A DNA stretch of 64,000 bases from Alphaproteobacteria bacterium (GTDB taxonomy: Bacteria; Pseudomonadota; Alphaproteobacteria; Micavibrionales; Micavibrionaceae), in contig JAHDXS010000001.1 in assembly GCA_023384135.1 (NCBI GenBank), forward strand, positions 806,001-870,000, read 5' to 3'. Shown here one piece after another: positions 8,947-17,809 of this stretch. The position numbers and the translations under genes are program-made. Below the pieces are notes generated by a model. That model did no database searches. It was not told the DNA's origin and saw only the letters and a program-made list of their open reading frames with translations. The first letter of the stretch is position 1. Every line of letters begins with the position of its first letter.

Positions 8947-10119
8947 CTAATTAGATGACCGCTCATCCATTGTCGAGGGCGCGCTGACGACAACGCAGCC
9001 GTCGATGCCGTCGATCTTCAGGACGCCTTCCTTGAACTTCGTGTGTTCCTGCGTCGCGCGTGTGCAATCCCAGAGGAAACTGACGATACGCGCATCCTTA
9101 TATTTCGCGTCAGCGCGATAAAGGGACGCATCCTCGGCAATCTCGCCGATCAGGGTCGGGAAGGATTTCTTCACATCCTTCCTGTATTTGACCTCGATGA
9201 TCGTATGGAGCGCCGGCAAGTAGAGATCAATGCGCGGGTTCTTCTGCCCGACGGGCTGGAGGTTCACTTCGTCCGCGATGTCGTTGAAGACGGGTGCGAG
9301 CAGGACATAGAGCAGGTTCTGGACGTGATACTCATTCTCGACGCGCCACTTAACGGGTTCCGCGCCTCGTGTGCGCCCGGCGTCCTCCCAAGTCCACCGC
9401 TTGAGCCCGACGGGAATATGCTCCAGGAACCCTAGAAGGTCGTCGAGACTCCACCCTTTCGGCGGCACGACGGCCACGTCTTCATTGACCTGATCGAAGA
9501 CGTAGACCATCAGGCTCAAGAGCGCCGTCGAAGCGTCCCCTTGCGCCTGCGCGCGGAACTCGCCCATGAAGCGGCCGATCAGGGAAAGACGCGTCTGATG
9601 ATCTTCGATCCGCAGTATCTTCCGGTAGTGAAAGAAGAGCGACACGCAGGCGGTCGAATAGAGGGCGGACTCACCGCTGCGGACATACGCCGCGATGTCT
9701 TTCTCGAAGGGATTGAGATGATCGCCGCCGACCTGCTGCGCCAGGAACCCCGAAATCCAGTTCTCGAACTCGCGCACGATGCGCGCGTCATTCATCTGCC
9801 TGGCGAGCCACTTCACCGCCATGACACCGAACACGTCCGACACCCACGGCCGGGGCGTGGAGTCGATCCTGGCGGCCTGCCCGAGCAGGCGCGAGACATC
9901 CTGCGCCGATACGGTCTCTTCCAGAATCCCAAGCCCAGCGATGGCGCACCGTGGATACAAAGAGAGCGTCGCAAAGTCGAACGACGGAATACCGTCCTTC
10001 GACAATCCCAGGAAATGCAGGAAGGCGGATTTGAAGGGATCGCCGTGCGCATTCTCGATCACCTTGCGGTGAAGGTATTCGCGCAGCGCGTAGGCGTTCT
10101 CCTTCTCTACAGAAACCAT
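8947..10119 (-). CDS. DpnII/MboI-like PD-(D/E)XK nuclease next to Argonaute
   Basis: 390 residues from the ATG at 10117-10119, which lies inside the last codons of the Argonaute gene (13-bp overlap), so the two are almost certainly coupled in translation. The first 250 residues are helical and unassigned. The C-terminus (about 250-360) follows the DpnII/MboI-type nuclease pattern found in conflict systems: a conserved Glu in WRVENEYHVQNLL, then IDLYLP (Asp298), then IIEVKYRK (Glu309, Lys311) and a final IAEDASLY. The catalytic D...ExK set is intact. By analogy with nuclease partners of inactive Argonautes it may be the effector that degrades DNA when Argonaute finds a target. That role is inference. 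Confidence 0.8.
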   Translation of the reverse strand: MVSVEKENAYALREYLHRKVIENAHGDPFKSAFLHFLGLSKDGIPSFDFATLSLYPRCAIAGLGILEETVSAQDVSRLLGQAARIDSTPRPWVSDVFGVMAVKWLARQMNDARIVREFENWISGFLAQQVGGDHLNPFEKDIAAYVRSGESALYSTACVSLFFHYRKILRIEDHQTRLSLIGRFMGEFRAQAQGDASTALLSLMVYVFDQVNEDVAVVPPKGWSLDDLLGFLEHIPVGLKRWTWEDAGRTRGAEPVKWRVENEYHVQNLLYVLLAPVFNDIADEVNLQPVGQKNPRIDLYLPALHTIIEVKYRKDVKKSFPTLIGEIAEDASLYRADAKYKDARIVSFLWDCTRATQEHTKFKEGVLKIDGIDGCVVVSAPSTMDERSSN

Positions 10120-12299
10120 TGGGACTGCCCGATCTTGCCGATCATCACCGAGTCGTTCCAACCCGGAAGCTGGTTGAGCCATCCGAGATTCCGGGCGATC
10201 AGGTCGGAGTAACTGATCGTGACCGGCATGGGATTGGGGAAGTAGCTGCGCCAGGAATGCGAGGCGAAGCTGTAGAGCTGGGCACTCAGATACTTGATGT
10301 CCTTGAAGGTTGAATCCTTGTGAACATCAACGATGATGCCGCGCGGATGCCCGTCCGTATCCTGCCGCAACTCACGCTGGCCGATCAGGTAAATCAGCAT
10401 TTCATGCTTGGAGAGCTTGAAGGTCTTCCCGCGCGAGGGCGCAAGCCGTCCCTTCTGGACGCCCGCCGTCGCAGAGTCGAACATGTGCAGGCCGTGATCT
10501 TCCGAGATTTTCAGGAAGGCGTACTCGATCTGATATTCCCGGTACTTGTCGATCACGGTGCGGACGGCCTCGATCTCCTCCCTGTTGAACTTCTTGACCT
10601 GTGCATGAAAGATCAGGCGGATCGTGTCGCCTTTCTGCCAGTTCATGCGCTTCTGGATTTTCTCTATGGTTTCACCGAGAACCGAAGTCAGCGCTTCGCA
10701 GTAAGCGTCCGGCACCACGGCCTTTGACGTGTTGGAAACGATGTAGCTGCCGTCGCCGGAGAAGACGGTTGTGATGCCCATGATCCGCTGATTGTCAGCC
10801 CCACGTTCCTGGCCGATATTCGCGCTGCCGATGCCGATCACGAGTTCATGCGAAAGCGTGGGCGAAGACTTGAGCAGCCACGGAACGCCGCCCATCTTCG
10901 CGTAGCAGGCCAGCGCCATATTGTTGAGAGAGTAGCCGAGCGACGTATCGGACTGCCCAAGAAGCTCCATCGTAAAATCCTGCACCGGGACCTGATGCAG
11001 GAAAAAGAGACTCTTACCGAGATAGTAAGGATTCGCTTTGACCTCAAGCTTCTTGAAGGATTGCCGGACCTGAACAAGGGCCAGGTCCCACCGTCCCCCG
11101 TCATCGTTTTTCTTGCGGATCGCAGTTTCGATGGCGTTCTTGTATGCCTCCACGCTGTCGGTAGCCGTCGTGAACACTTCGACGCGACTGGTTCCGAGCG
11201 TGAACTTTCCCTCAAGCCCGTTGCTGAAATACTTGCTGTTCGCGATCCCTTTCAGGAGCTTGCGGACGAACTGCTCGACGCGCCCCTTGTCGTGCTGCGC
11301 ACAGATCACGCAGATAGACGGGTCGTTTCTATCAAAGGTGCGTTTTGTATAGGGGCCGTAGGACGTGAGACCTTTCTCGGCCCAATCTACTTCGCCGTTG
11401 TCGTTGAAGACGAAAACGGGCTTTTGCATCTGTACGCAGTCGCGCTGAATGTCAGGTGAATCCTCGATCTCGATGCGCGTGCCGTCGATCAGCGAAATGG
11501 TCTTCGACTGGATGTAATTCTTGAGCGTGCCGATGCGGGCTTTCTTATTTTCTCCGCCGTTGAATATGGAAATGGATTGCCGGATGCGCTCGACGATGGC
11601 GTCTTTCTGCGCGCCATGCGTATGCAGAATGTAGTCGTCGAAGTTCGTCCGGCTCGCCTCCAGGTAAACGTCTTTCGCCTCGGCCTGCACGACCTGCCCG
11701 TCAGGCCGCGTGACAGTGAGCATTTCGCCATTGACTGCGCTCACTGATCCCAGAAGCTTGCGGTATCCGTCATCCTGCTCGGTGACGACGTAGCGACCCA
11801 TGAGATCGAACCGAGCATTGAGGAAGAACAGGCCGTTCTCCTTCACTATCCGGCGGGTTGTACAATCAATGACGAGGCACGGATGACCTTGAACGGTGCG
11901 GGTGTCGATTGTGTATTTGGCGCAGACCTTGAACGGGTACGCGTCGCCAAGAATCGGAACCAGAAGATTGTCTTCCGGCTTGGCGCTGACCAGTTCGATG
12001 GGATTGAAACCCAACGGGTTACGGCCCAGTCCGGCAAGGTGCCGCGTTAGCCCGTCCTTAACCAGAGAGCAGAAGATGCCAAAGTTGTCCTTGAACGCGA
12101 TGGTCAGCGGCGTGCCGGATACGGGGAACGTGCCGTCCGAAGAGAAGATCAGGATGTTGTCGCCCTGACGGCGAAACGAGTGCGTCGCTCCGTATTCTGC
12201 GCGAAAGCCGTCCAGCGTCTCCTTGTCATAGGGGACCTGGCGAGCTTCAATATCCAGGTCTGGGACTTTCAGCGGGAAGGCATTTAGAACGATAGGCAA
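10107..12299 (-). CDS. prokaryotic Argonaute lacking catalytic acids
   Basis: 730 residues. The MID pocket for a guide 5' end is recognisable: Tyr425 and Lys429 in NPYYLGKS, Gln440 in VPVQDF, and Lys468 in the ALACYAKMGGVPWLL stretch. The PIWI domain begins at ELVIGIGSA (485-493), where the first catalytic Asp of active enzymes is Gly491. Near 562-572 the segment LIFHAQVKKFN takes the place of the usual second Asp strand. The end matches Argonautes (SHSWRSYFP, PVTISYSDLIA, terminal QWFL). I find no DEDX tetrad, so it should bind guide and target without slicing. Residues 1-420 (N/PAZ-equivalent) are divergent. The length suits a long-B type Argonaute, a group often paired with separate effectors. 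It starts 11 bp after the HEPN gene and overlaps the nuclease gene. Confidence 0.88.
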   Translation of the reverse strand: MPIVLNAFPLKVPDLDIEARQVPYDKETLDGFRAEYGATHSFRRQGDNILIFSSDGTFPVSGTPLTIAFKDNFGIFCSLVKDGLTRHLAGLGRNPLGFNPIELVSAKPEDNLLVPILGDAYPFKVCAKYTIDTRTVQGHPCLVIDCTTRRIVKENGLFFLNARFDLMGRYVVTEQDDGYRKLLGSVSAVNGEMLTVTRPDGQVVQAEAKDVYLEASRTNFDDYILHTHGAQKDAIVERIRQSISIFNGGENKKARIGTLKNYIQSKTISLIDGTRIEIEDSPDIQRDCVQMQKPVFVFNDNGEVDWAEKGLTSYGPYTKRTFDRNDPSICVICAQHDKGRVEQFVRKLLKGIANSKYFSNGLEGKFTLGTSRVEVFTTATDSVEAYKNAIETAIRKKNDDGGRWDLALVQVRQSFKKLEVKANPYYLGKSLFFLHQVPVQDFTMELLGQSDTSLGYSLNNMALACYAKMGGVPWLLKSSPTLSHELVIGIGSANIGQERGADNQRIMGITTVFSGDGSYIVSNTSKAVVPDAYCEALTSVLGETIEKIQKRMNWQKGDTIRLIFHAQVKKFNREEIEAVRTVIDKYREYQIEYAFLKISEDHGLHMFDSATAGVQKGRLAPSRGKTFKLSKHEMLIYLIGQRELRQDTDGHPRGIIVDVHKDSTFKDIKYLSAQLYSFASHSWRSYFPNPMPVTISYSDLIARNLGWLNQLPGWNDSVMIGKIGQSQWFL

Positions 12300-12310
12300 C
12301 TCTTGATCCT

Positions 12311-12835
12311 CTAGTCCGCGCGGCCCAGCGCGTTCTGCTGGGCTTTTCGGTTCAACTCAATGGCGCGCATAAGCATTTCGTTGGCGTGCGTGAAGTTCTG
12401 CTCCTGCTCTTGAAGCTGATACGCCCACTTCTCGCCGTGAAACAGATTGTTCCGGTAGCGATACGCAATGATGAGCAATGCCGACGCAATGCTGTCGGGC
12501 GCTGAATCTTGCCCGCTCAGAACTTTCCGTACGACCTGGGGATTTCCGGAGCGCTCAAGATGTAGATGGTCGAAACGGTGGGTGAATGCGCCGTCCGCGT
12601 AATAGCGCTCCCTGAAGTATCCGGCTGCCGTCGCGAACGTCTGCGGAGACAGTAGGCCCGCTTGGTTCCATCGCTGAACGGCCTGCTTGATCGTGTTCAC
12701 GCTCGCGACAGTATTCAGGACTTCCCCCTCGAACAGACTCCAGAGCAAGGCGAAGTCCATGAGGAGACCGCGCTCCGCAACGCTCAGGCCGGAGAATCCA
12801 GGGGCATGTTGCTCTAACCAAGAAATCGCGCTCAT
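12311..12835 (-). CDS. small HEPN-fold protein
   Basis: 174 residues from the ATG at 12833-12835, one base after the TGA of the ATPase gene, so translation is probably coupled. It is all-helical, with AYRYRNNLFHGEK near the C-terminus. RNNLFH (Arg128 to His133) fits the Rx4H motif of HEPN ribonucleases, and the following helix is also typical. The protein resembles HEPN toxins or RNA-binding partners from conflict systems. It lies between an RloC-like ATPase and an Argonaute, so it could be an RNase held in check by either. Function not shown. Confidence 0.65.
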   Translation of the reverse strand: MSAISWLEQHAPGFSGLSVAERGLLMDFALLWSLFEGEVLNTVASVNTIKQAVQRWNQAGLLSPQTFATAAGYFRERYYADGAFTHRFDHLHLERSGNPQVVRKVLSGQDSAPDSIASALLIIAYRYRNNLFHGEKWAYQLQEQEQNFTHANEMLMRAIELNRKAQQNALGRAD

Positions 12836-12836
12836 G

Positions 12837-15434
12837 TCATTCCCTAGCCCGTCGCTTGCGAATCGCCGCAACCCAGCTCGCGAGCGTGTCAATGTCAGCT
12901 TTGAGTTCCGCAGGCGCAGGCACCGGCGCACGGGCGGCGGCGGCCTTGTCGTGGCCGGGCAGCCATGCCGAGCACTTCGTCATGGCTGCTTCGACGACCT
13001 TGCAATCCTCGGCGTTGATGTCGGCGATCTGCGCGATCTGCTGCGTCTGAACGCCCGGCCTGTAACGCTCGACAACGCCACCCAGAAGTACCTCTTCAAG
13101 CGCGCGCTCCCACGCTTCGCGGAGCAGACCGTATAGGTATTTAGCCTCCTTCTCGTAGGCGTCCTGATGACCGTCGCGGGAAAGCTTGTCGGCAGCCTGC
13201 CAGCAGTTGTTGAGGTATCCGATTTTCTTCTTCACCGGGAGCGCCACCCACGGCAGCTCTTCCGCGCACACGCCTGCGCCCTTGGACTGGTGGCGGACGT
13301 GCTGGTCGAGCGGTTCGACGCCCAATTCGTCGGCGTATTGCCGGAGCGACAGCAGAAACACGACATCGTGCGTGAAGACGATGACCTGCCGCGTCTTCGA
13401 TTCCTGCACCAGCCGCCGCGCCACGCCGTTGCGCCACTGAAAATCCAGAGAGGACACGGGGTCGTCGAACACGATGCCGGAAGGATCGTCGGCCGTGCTG
13501 AGTTCAGCGAAGAACGCGGCAATGGAAAGGCATCGCTGCTCGCCCTCGCTCACGACCTTCGGCAGCTCGACGCCGGGCGCGCGCGTCAGAACAAGCTTGT
13601 GATAGAAGACGCCATCCGCGCCGCCCAACTCTTTCAGCTCGACCTCGACGTGGCGGAATGAAAGGTTGACCAGCTCGTCCTGAAAGCTCTTCTTGAGCTT
13701 CTGCGAAACCACTGTCTTGGTGACGGCCGTGCTCTTGGCCGTGATCGCCTGCGTCTTCGTATCGTCGATGCACAAGCCGTAAGCGGCGTATTTCTTTCGG
13801 CGCTCGATGTCGTCGAGCACCGTTTGCTGATGCGCCGCCAGCGACTTCCGGGCGCGCAGCTCCTGCGCTTCGGCGGTCATGCTCTTGCGCGTCTGATCGT
13901 TCGCGCTGGTACGCAGCGTCTTGATTCGCTCGTTGATCTGCGCCGCCAGCTCCTCGGCTCCGGCGGTGACGGACACGAGAGCCGCGCAGTCGGCGGCCAA
14001 GTCCTTATCCTCCGTGAGGGCCGATAGCACGGCGGTTCGCCGCTTCTCGTTCGACGCCAGCGCCGCACTGATCGCGTCCGCCACGGCCTCGTGCTCGATG
14101 CGAATTTCCTTGAGCGTTTCGTCAACCGCCTCGGTCGTCGTCTTCAGATCGGCGAACGCTTTCCGCTGCCGTGTGAACGCGTCTCTGATCTGGCGGAGTT
14201 CGCGTTCGACGGTCGAGGCCACGAAGTCCTCGAACTGCTTGAGCCGGTGTGCCGCCGCGTGGCCGAGGTCCTGCTGACAGAGCACGCACTGCGCCCCGTT
14301 CCCGACAACCGGGAACGGTCTATCCGGATATGCCTGTTCCTGCGAGAAATGCCGCGCCGACTCCCAGAGCGCCGTCCACGCGTCGGTTCCCGTTCCCTGC
14401 AAGAGCCCCTGCGGGAAGGTGGCCTCGCGCAAGCGTTTTGCTTCCTCGCTCTTGCGGCGTCCTTCGGTCCGCGCATCGAATACCGCTTTCAGCGCTTCAT
14501 CGGACAGGGCCGCTTCGGCCTCCTTGAGGTGACGAACCAGCGCCTGAACCCGTCCCGCGCGCACGGTGAGCTGCCGGATCAGTTTTTCAGGATCGTTGGC
14601 TTGCAAGTCAAGCAGCGATTTTTCGAGAAACGCGAGGCGCGCCTCTTCCTCCGGGGAGAGTCGTGCGAGCGCCTGAACGGCCTCCGGCTTAGTCAGCGAA
14701 CTGACATTCGCCAGAAACTTTGCTACAGCGGTGCCTTCCGGAATCGTCGTCTGCACGGCGGTCAGCGCGTTCGCGCCGAGCGCGCGCTGTTCGGATTCCA
14801 GTTTCGCGCGAACGGCTTTGCACGCCTTCACGAGCTTGTCAAACAGGTCCAACCCGAACGGCCGGAAGGCAACGTCGGTCTTCTCGGTGAGATAGACGGC
14901 GGCGCATTGCGTGTCGAAGACGCTCACGCGCGAAACGAACTCGTCTTCGTTGCCGCCTGCCCACTCGCGAGGATCGGGTTCCGCGCCGACCTTGTATTTG
15001 ATGGCGACTACGGGTGCGAGCGGCGTCGTGCCGGAAACCACGTTGCCCAGGATTTTCTCCGGGCCGCGCGCCCGGCAGGCGCTCTTGAGAATGCGGATGT
15101 AGCCCGTCTTGCCTGCGCCGTTATCGCCGTAGACGACCGTGAGGCCGGGACCGAATTTAAGAGTCTGATCTTCTGCCAGCGCATTCACGCCGCGATGATG
15201 GAAGATCGAAACGAGTGATACGGGCGCGCCTGCCGTCTGGTCCGGTACATGCTCCTTGGCAAGCGGCACGGTGTCGCGCTGTTCGGCAAGGCCGTGGCCG
15301 CTCTTGCAGATTTCGGCCAGGGCGTTGATGTCTTCGTCGGCCAGTTCTCCGTTGAGCACGAGGCGGCGCAGCGCCTCGTGCTGCCACGCGGGGCGGTCTT
15401 GCGACCATTGGAGAATTTCCTGGAGGACCGTCAT
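12837..15434 (-). CDS. RloC/PrrC-like ABC ATPase with zinc hook
   Basis: 865 residues. Walker A GDNGAGKT (103-110), a long helical middle broken by CVLC (383-386, a Rad50-type zinc-hook CxxC), ABC signature SEGEQR (629-634), Walker B IVFDDPVSSLD (about 654-664) and a switch His in FTHD (688-690). This is the AAA_13 layout of RloC and PrrC, nucleases linked to restriction systems that cut tRNA when restriction is blocked. The C-terminal tail has LREAWE (Arg772, Glu776) and a later GHD (His828), compatible with the Arg-Glu-His triad reported for PrrC, although the spacing to the His is longer. It follows the Mod gene by 9 bp, matching the known link of such guards to restriction-modification. 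Assignment as an active tRNase is inference. Confidence 0.8.
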   Translation of the reverse strand: MTVLQEILQWSQDRPAWQHEALRRLVLNGELADEDINALAEICKSGHGLAEQRDTVPLAKEHVPDQTAGAPVSLVSIFHHRGVNALAEDQTLKFGPGLTVVYGDNGAGKTGYIRILKSACRARGPEKILGNVVSGTTPLAPVVAIKYKVGAEPDPREWAGGNEDEFVSRVSVFDTQCAAVYLTEKTDVAFRPFGLDLFDKLVKACKAVRAKLESEQRALGANALTAVQTTIPEGTAVAKFLANVSSLTKPEAVQALARLSPEEEARLAFLEKSLLDLQANDPEKLIRQLTVRAGRVQALVRHLKEAEAALSDEALKAVFDARTEGRRKSEEAKRLREATFPQGLLQGTGTDAWTALWESARHFSQEQAYPDRPFPVVGNGAQCVLCQQDLGHAAAHRLKQFEDFVASTVERELRQIRDAFTRQRKAFADLKTTTEAVDETLKEIRIEHEAVADAISAALASNEKRRTAVLSALTEDKDLAADCAALVSVTAGAEELAAQINERIKTLRTSANDQTRKSMTAEAQELRARKSLAAHQQTVLDDIERRKKYAAYGLCIDDTKTQAITAKSTAVTKTVVSQKLKKSFQDELVNLSFRHVEVELKELGGADGVFYHKLVLTRAPGVELPKVVSEGEQRCLSIAAFFAELSTADDPSGIVFDDPVSSLDFQWRNGVARRLVQESKTRQVIVFTHDVVFLLSLRQYADELGVEPLDQHVRHQSKGAGVCAEELPWVALPVKKKIGYLNNCWQAADKLSRDGHQDAYEKEAKYLYGLLREAWERALEEVLLGGVVERYRPGVQTQQIAQIADINAEDCKVVEAAMTKCSAWLPGHDKAAAARAPVPAPAELKADIDTLASWVAAIRKRRARE

Positions 15435-15443
15435 ATCCGCTCG

Positions 15444-17807
15444 TTACCCAACATTCACCGGAACCAGCGTCATCGTATCGTTACCGAAGATGTCGATGAC
15501 TTTGACCGCGACTGTGTAACGACCGGGTCGGTCGTAAGTGTGGATGGCGGTCGTCAGCTCCAGTTCTCGGCTCTGGCGCGTTCTGAAACTTTGCCATTCG
15601 TTCTCGAAGATGTAACCGCCTGTCCAACGTTCCTCGAACTGAGCCTTTCCGTCTTCTCCTTGCGTAGACTCCGGGCCTGCCAGAACCGCAACGCCGCTCA
15701 CGCCAGCTCCCACGGGAACTTTGATGATTTCCTTGCGGCTCATGTAATCAAAATCCACGGCCCAATAGTCCACCCAGTCTGTCCAGTGTTTTGTCAAGCG
15801 CTCCTTCTTGACGATGCCATCCTTGCTCTTGCTGACTTTGTAGAGCTGCCCCTGCTCGCACATGACTTCGCTCTTGCCTTCTTTCATGGCGGCAATCGCA
15901 GCCTCCGCTGCGCCTTGGGTGTAGTAGACGGAGAAATCCGTCAACTCGATCTGAACCGCAAGCTTCCGCTTCTTGTCGTAGCGCGGGGTTGCCTCGACAA
16001 AACTGATATCGTGGAAAACAACCTGACCCTTATCGACGGCCCGCTTATCGAAGACCTCGGCAGGGATGTATTTCGGAGCAAGGTCAATGCCCTTGCTGCG
16101 GGCTTCTTCCAGCACGGCGGGGAACAGGCCCATTTCAAACTCGAAAGCCAGAACGTCTACGCGGGACGCTCCGCGCTTGCGGCATTCGGTAATCACCTCT
16201 TCAACGAAGAGGCGACCTACTGGCAGATTAATGGGACCGATGACAACGAGCCGTCCGTTGCGTGCGCCGTGGAAGAAGCCATCTTGAGCGCGTGAAGCTT
16301 CGTTGCCATCAAAGCCTGTGGCTTTGTATGCACGCAGAATCAGATCGCGGAACTCATTCTCCTTCTGAGCGAGGGCCTGCTCCTTATGAGCACCTGTAAG
16401 CCGCCCACCAATATTCAGATAGGCTTGACGCTCGTAGCGGCCCAGATTGAGAACCTCGAACGCGCGGAAGTCCTTCTCTACCGCTTTGAGTTTCCGCTGC
16501 ACGCCGATCATGCGCTTGCGAGTCGTGTGAATACCAAACTTGCCGAGGTCTGTGCATATCCATTTACGTCCAAGCTTTTCGGCTACGGCCGCAGTAGTCC
16601 CAGAACCAACAAAGAAATCTGCAATCAAGTCCCCCTCATTAGTGCTGGCACGAATAATCCGCTCCAGAAGGGCCTCCGGCTTCTGAGTCGGATAATCAAG
16701 ACGCTCCTCCGCCATTGGGTTCACTATTGGAATGTCCAGCCAGACGTTCTGAACCATCTGCCCCGGATACTCATCTGCGTAAATCTTTCGATAGATTCGC
16801 GCATTCGGGTCTGATGGCATAACTAGCTCATTCTTTGCGTACAGCTCTTCCATTCTTTGCCGCGAATAGAGCCAGCCAGTCTTGGGAGGCTTTACTCCGT
16901 AAAACTCATACCTCAAATTAGGTCTATCAAGAGGATTGATGAGTGGAGACTTCATGTATTTACGACCGTCCCCATCATCAAAGACAAACCGCTCTTTCAA
17001 ATACTTTTGCGTATTGTCGTCATCGCGCGAGTAGATCGGATTGAAGATATGTGATTCGCCACGCGAATAGAAAAGAAGGGTGTCATTAGTGACCCCAAAC
17101 TGATCGGCCGACCATGCTTGTGCTTGCTTTCTACGCCAGATGATCTCGTTTACGAAATGGTGGTTGCCGAAGATTTCATTCATTGCAGAACGAAGCAGAT
17201 GATTGACGCGCCAGTCGCAATGGACATAGATACTTCCATCAATGGACATGAGATCGCGCATCAGGATCAGCCGCTCATAGATCATGCTGATGAAGCTGTC
17301 TGCGCCTCGACCCCACGTATCGCGATAGGCAATCTGCTCCAGAAGATTCGGCTCTTTGTGGAAGGTTTCTCCGCCAATCTCAATGTCCATGCTGAAATCT
17401 GCGCCCACATCGAAGGGCGGGTCTATGTAGATGAGCTTCAGGCCGCCAGCGTCCTCAATCTGTTGGCGGAGTGCGCCGGCCTTGAGTGAAGATAGGATCA
17501 GCTTGTTGTCGCCCCAGATCAGCTTGTTCGTCCAGCCCTTCCGTTGACGGCCACGGCTGTCGAACAAGTCTTCCTGCACCTTGGTTTCGGCACGAGGCTC
17601 GTCGATATGCTCAAGCGTCTGGAACGGCAGCACGGTCGTGCATACATCGCGCGTTTTTCCGTTCCAGACGAGTTCGACTTCGCTCTTATCCTCGAACAGG
17701 ATAAAGCGGTATTTCTCCGGCAGAGCCTTGCCCTGCTGAATGAGCGTCACCAGGTTGCGCTGCTCAGCTTCGCTTAGCTCGTATGATTTCTTGTCGTGAC
17801 GCGCCAT
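15444..17807 (-). CDS. mod: type III-like DNA adenine methyltransferase (Mod)
   Basis: 787 residues. Beta-class N6-adenine methyltransferase: motif IV DPPF (129-132, in [13 protein letters not shown]) comes before motif I FVGSGT (399-404), and [12 protein letters not shown] lies just before it. The large C-terminal part (about 450-787) is probably target recognition plus a beta-rich end. It would methylate one strand of an asymmetric site and supply site specificity to Res. Its start is 2 bp from the end of res, so the operon order is res-mod, the reverse of the common mod-res order. Intact. Confidence 0.88.
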   Translation of the reverse strand: MARHDKKSYELSEAEQRNLVTLIQQGKALPEKYRFILFEDKSEVELVWNGKTRDVCTTVLPFQTLEHIDEPRAETKVQEDLFDSRGRQRKGWTNKLIWGDNKLILSSLKAGALRQQIEDAGGLKLIYIDPPFDVGADFSMDIEIGGETFHKEPNLLEQIAYRDTWGRGADSFISMIYERLILMRDLMSIDGSIYVHCDWRVNHLLRSAMNEIFGNHHFVNEIIWRRKQAQAWSADQFGVTNDTLLFYSRGESHIFNPIYSRDDDNTQKYLKERFVFDDGDGRKYMKSPLINPLDRPNLRYEFYGVKPPKTGWLYSRQRMEELYAKNELVMPSDPNARIYRKIYADEYPGQMVQNVWLDIPIVNPMAEERLDYPTQKPEALLERIIRASTNEGDLIADFFVGSGTTAAVAEKLGRKWICTDLGKFGIHTTRKRMIGVQRKLKAVEKDFRAFEVLNLGRYERQAYLNIGGRLTGAHKEQALAQKENEFRDLILRAYKATGFDGNEASRAQDGFFHGARNGRLVVIGPINLPVGRLFVEEVITECRKRGASRVDVLAFEFEMGLFPAVLEEARSKGIDLAPKYIPAEVFDKRAVDKGQVVFHDISFVEATPRYDKKRKLAVQIELTDFSVYYTQGAAEAAIAAMKEGKSEVMCEQGQLYKVSKSKDGIVKKERLTKHWTDWVDYWAVDFDYMSRKEIIKVPVGAGVSGVAVLAGPESTQGEDGKAQFEERWTGGYIFENEWQSFRTRQSRELELTTAIHTYDRPGRYTVAVKVIDIFGNDTMTLVPVNVG

Positions 17808-17809
17808 CG

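Noticed and set aside
10107..12299. Catalytically active Argonaute
   Set aside because: The VIGIGSA and LIFHAQ segments lack the needed aspartates, and no shifted alternative is evident by eye. Kept as non-slicing, pending structure.
14091..15218. A 375-codon plus-strand frame opposite the RloC-like ATPase
   Set aside because: The ATPase motifs are on the minus strand; this one is low-complexity and lacks context.
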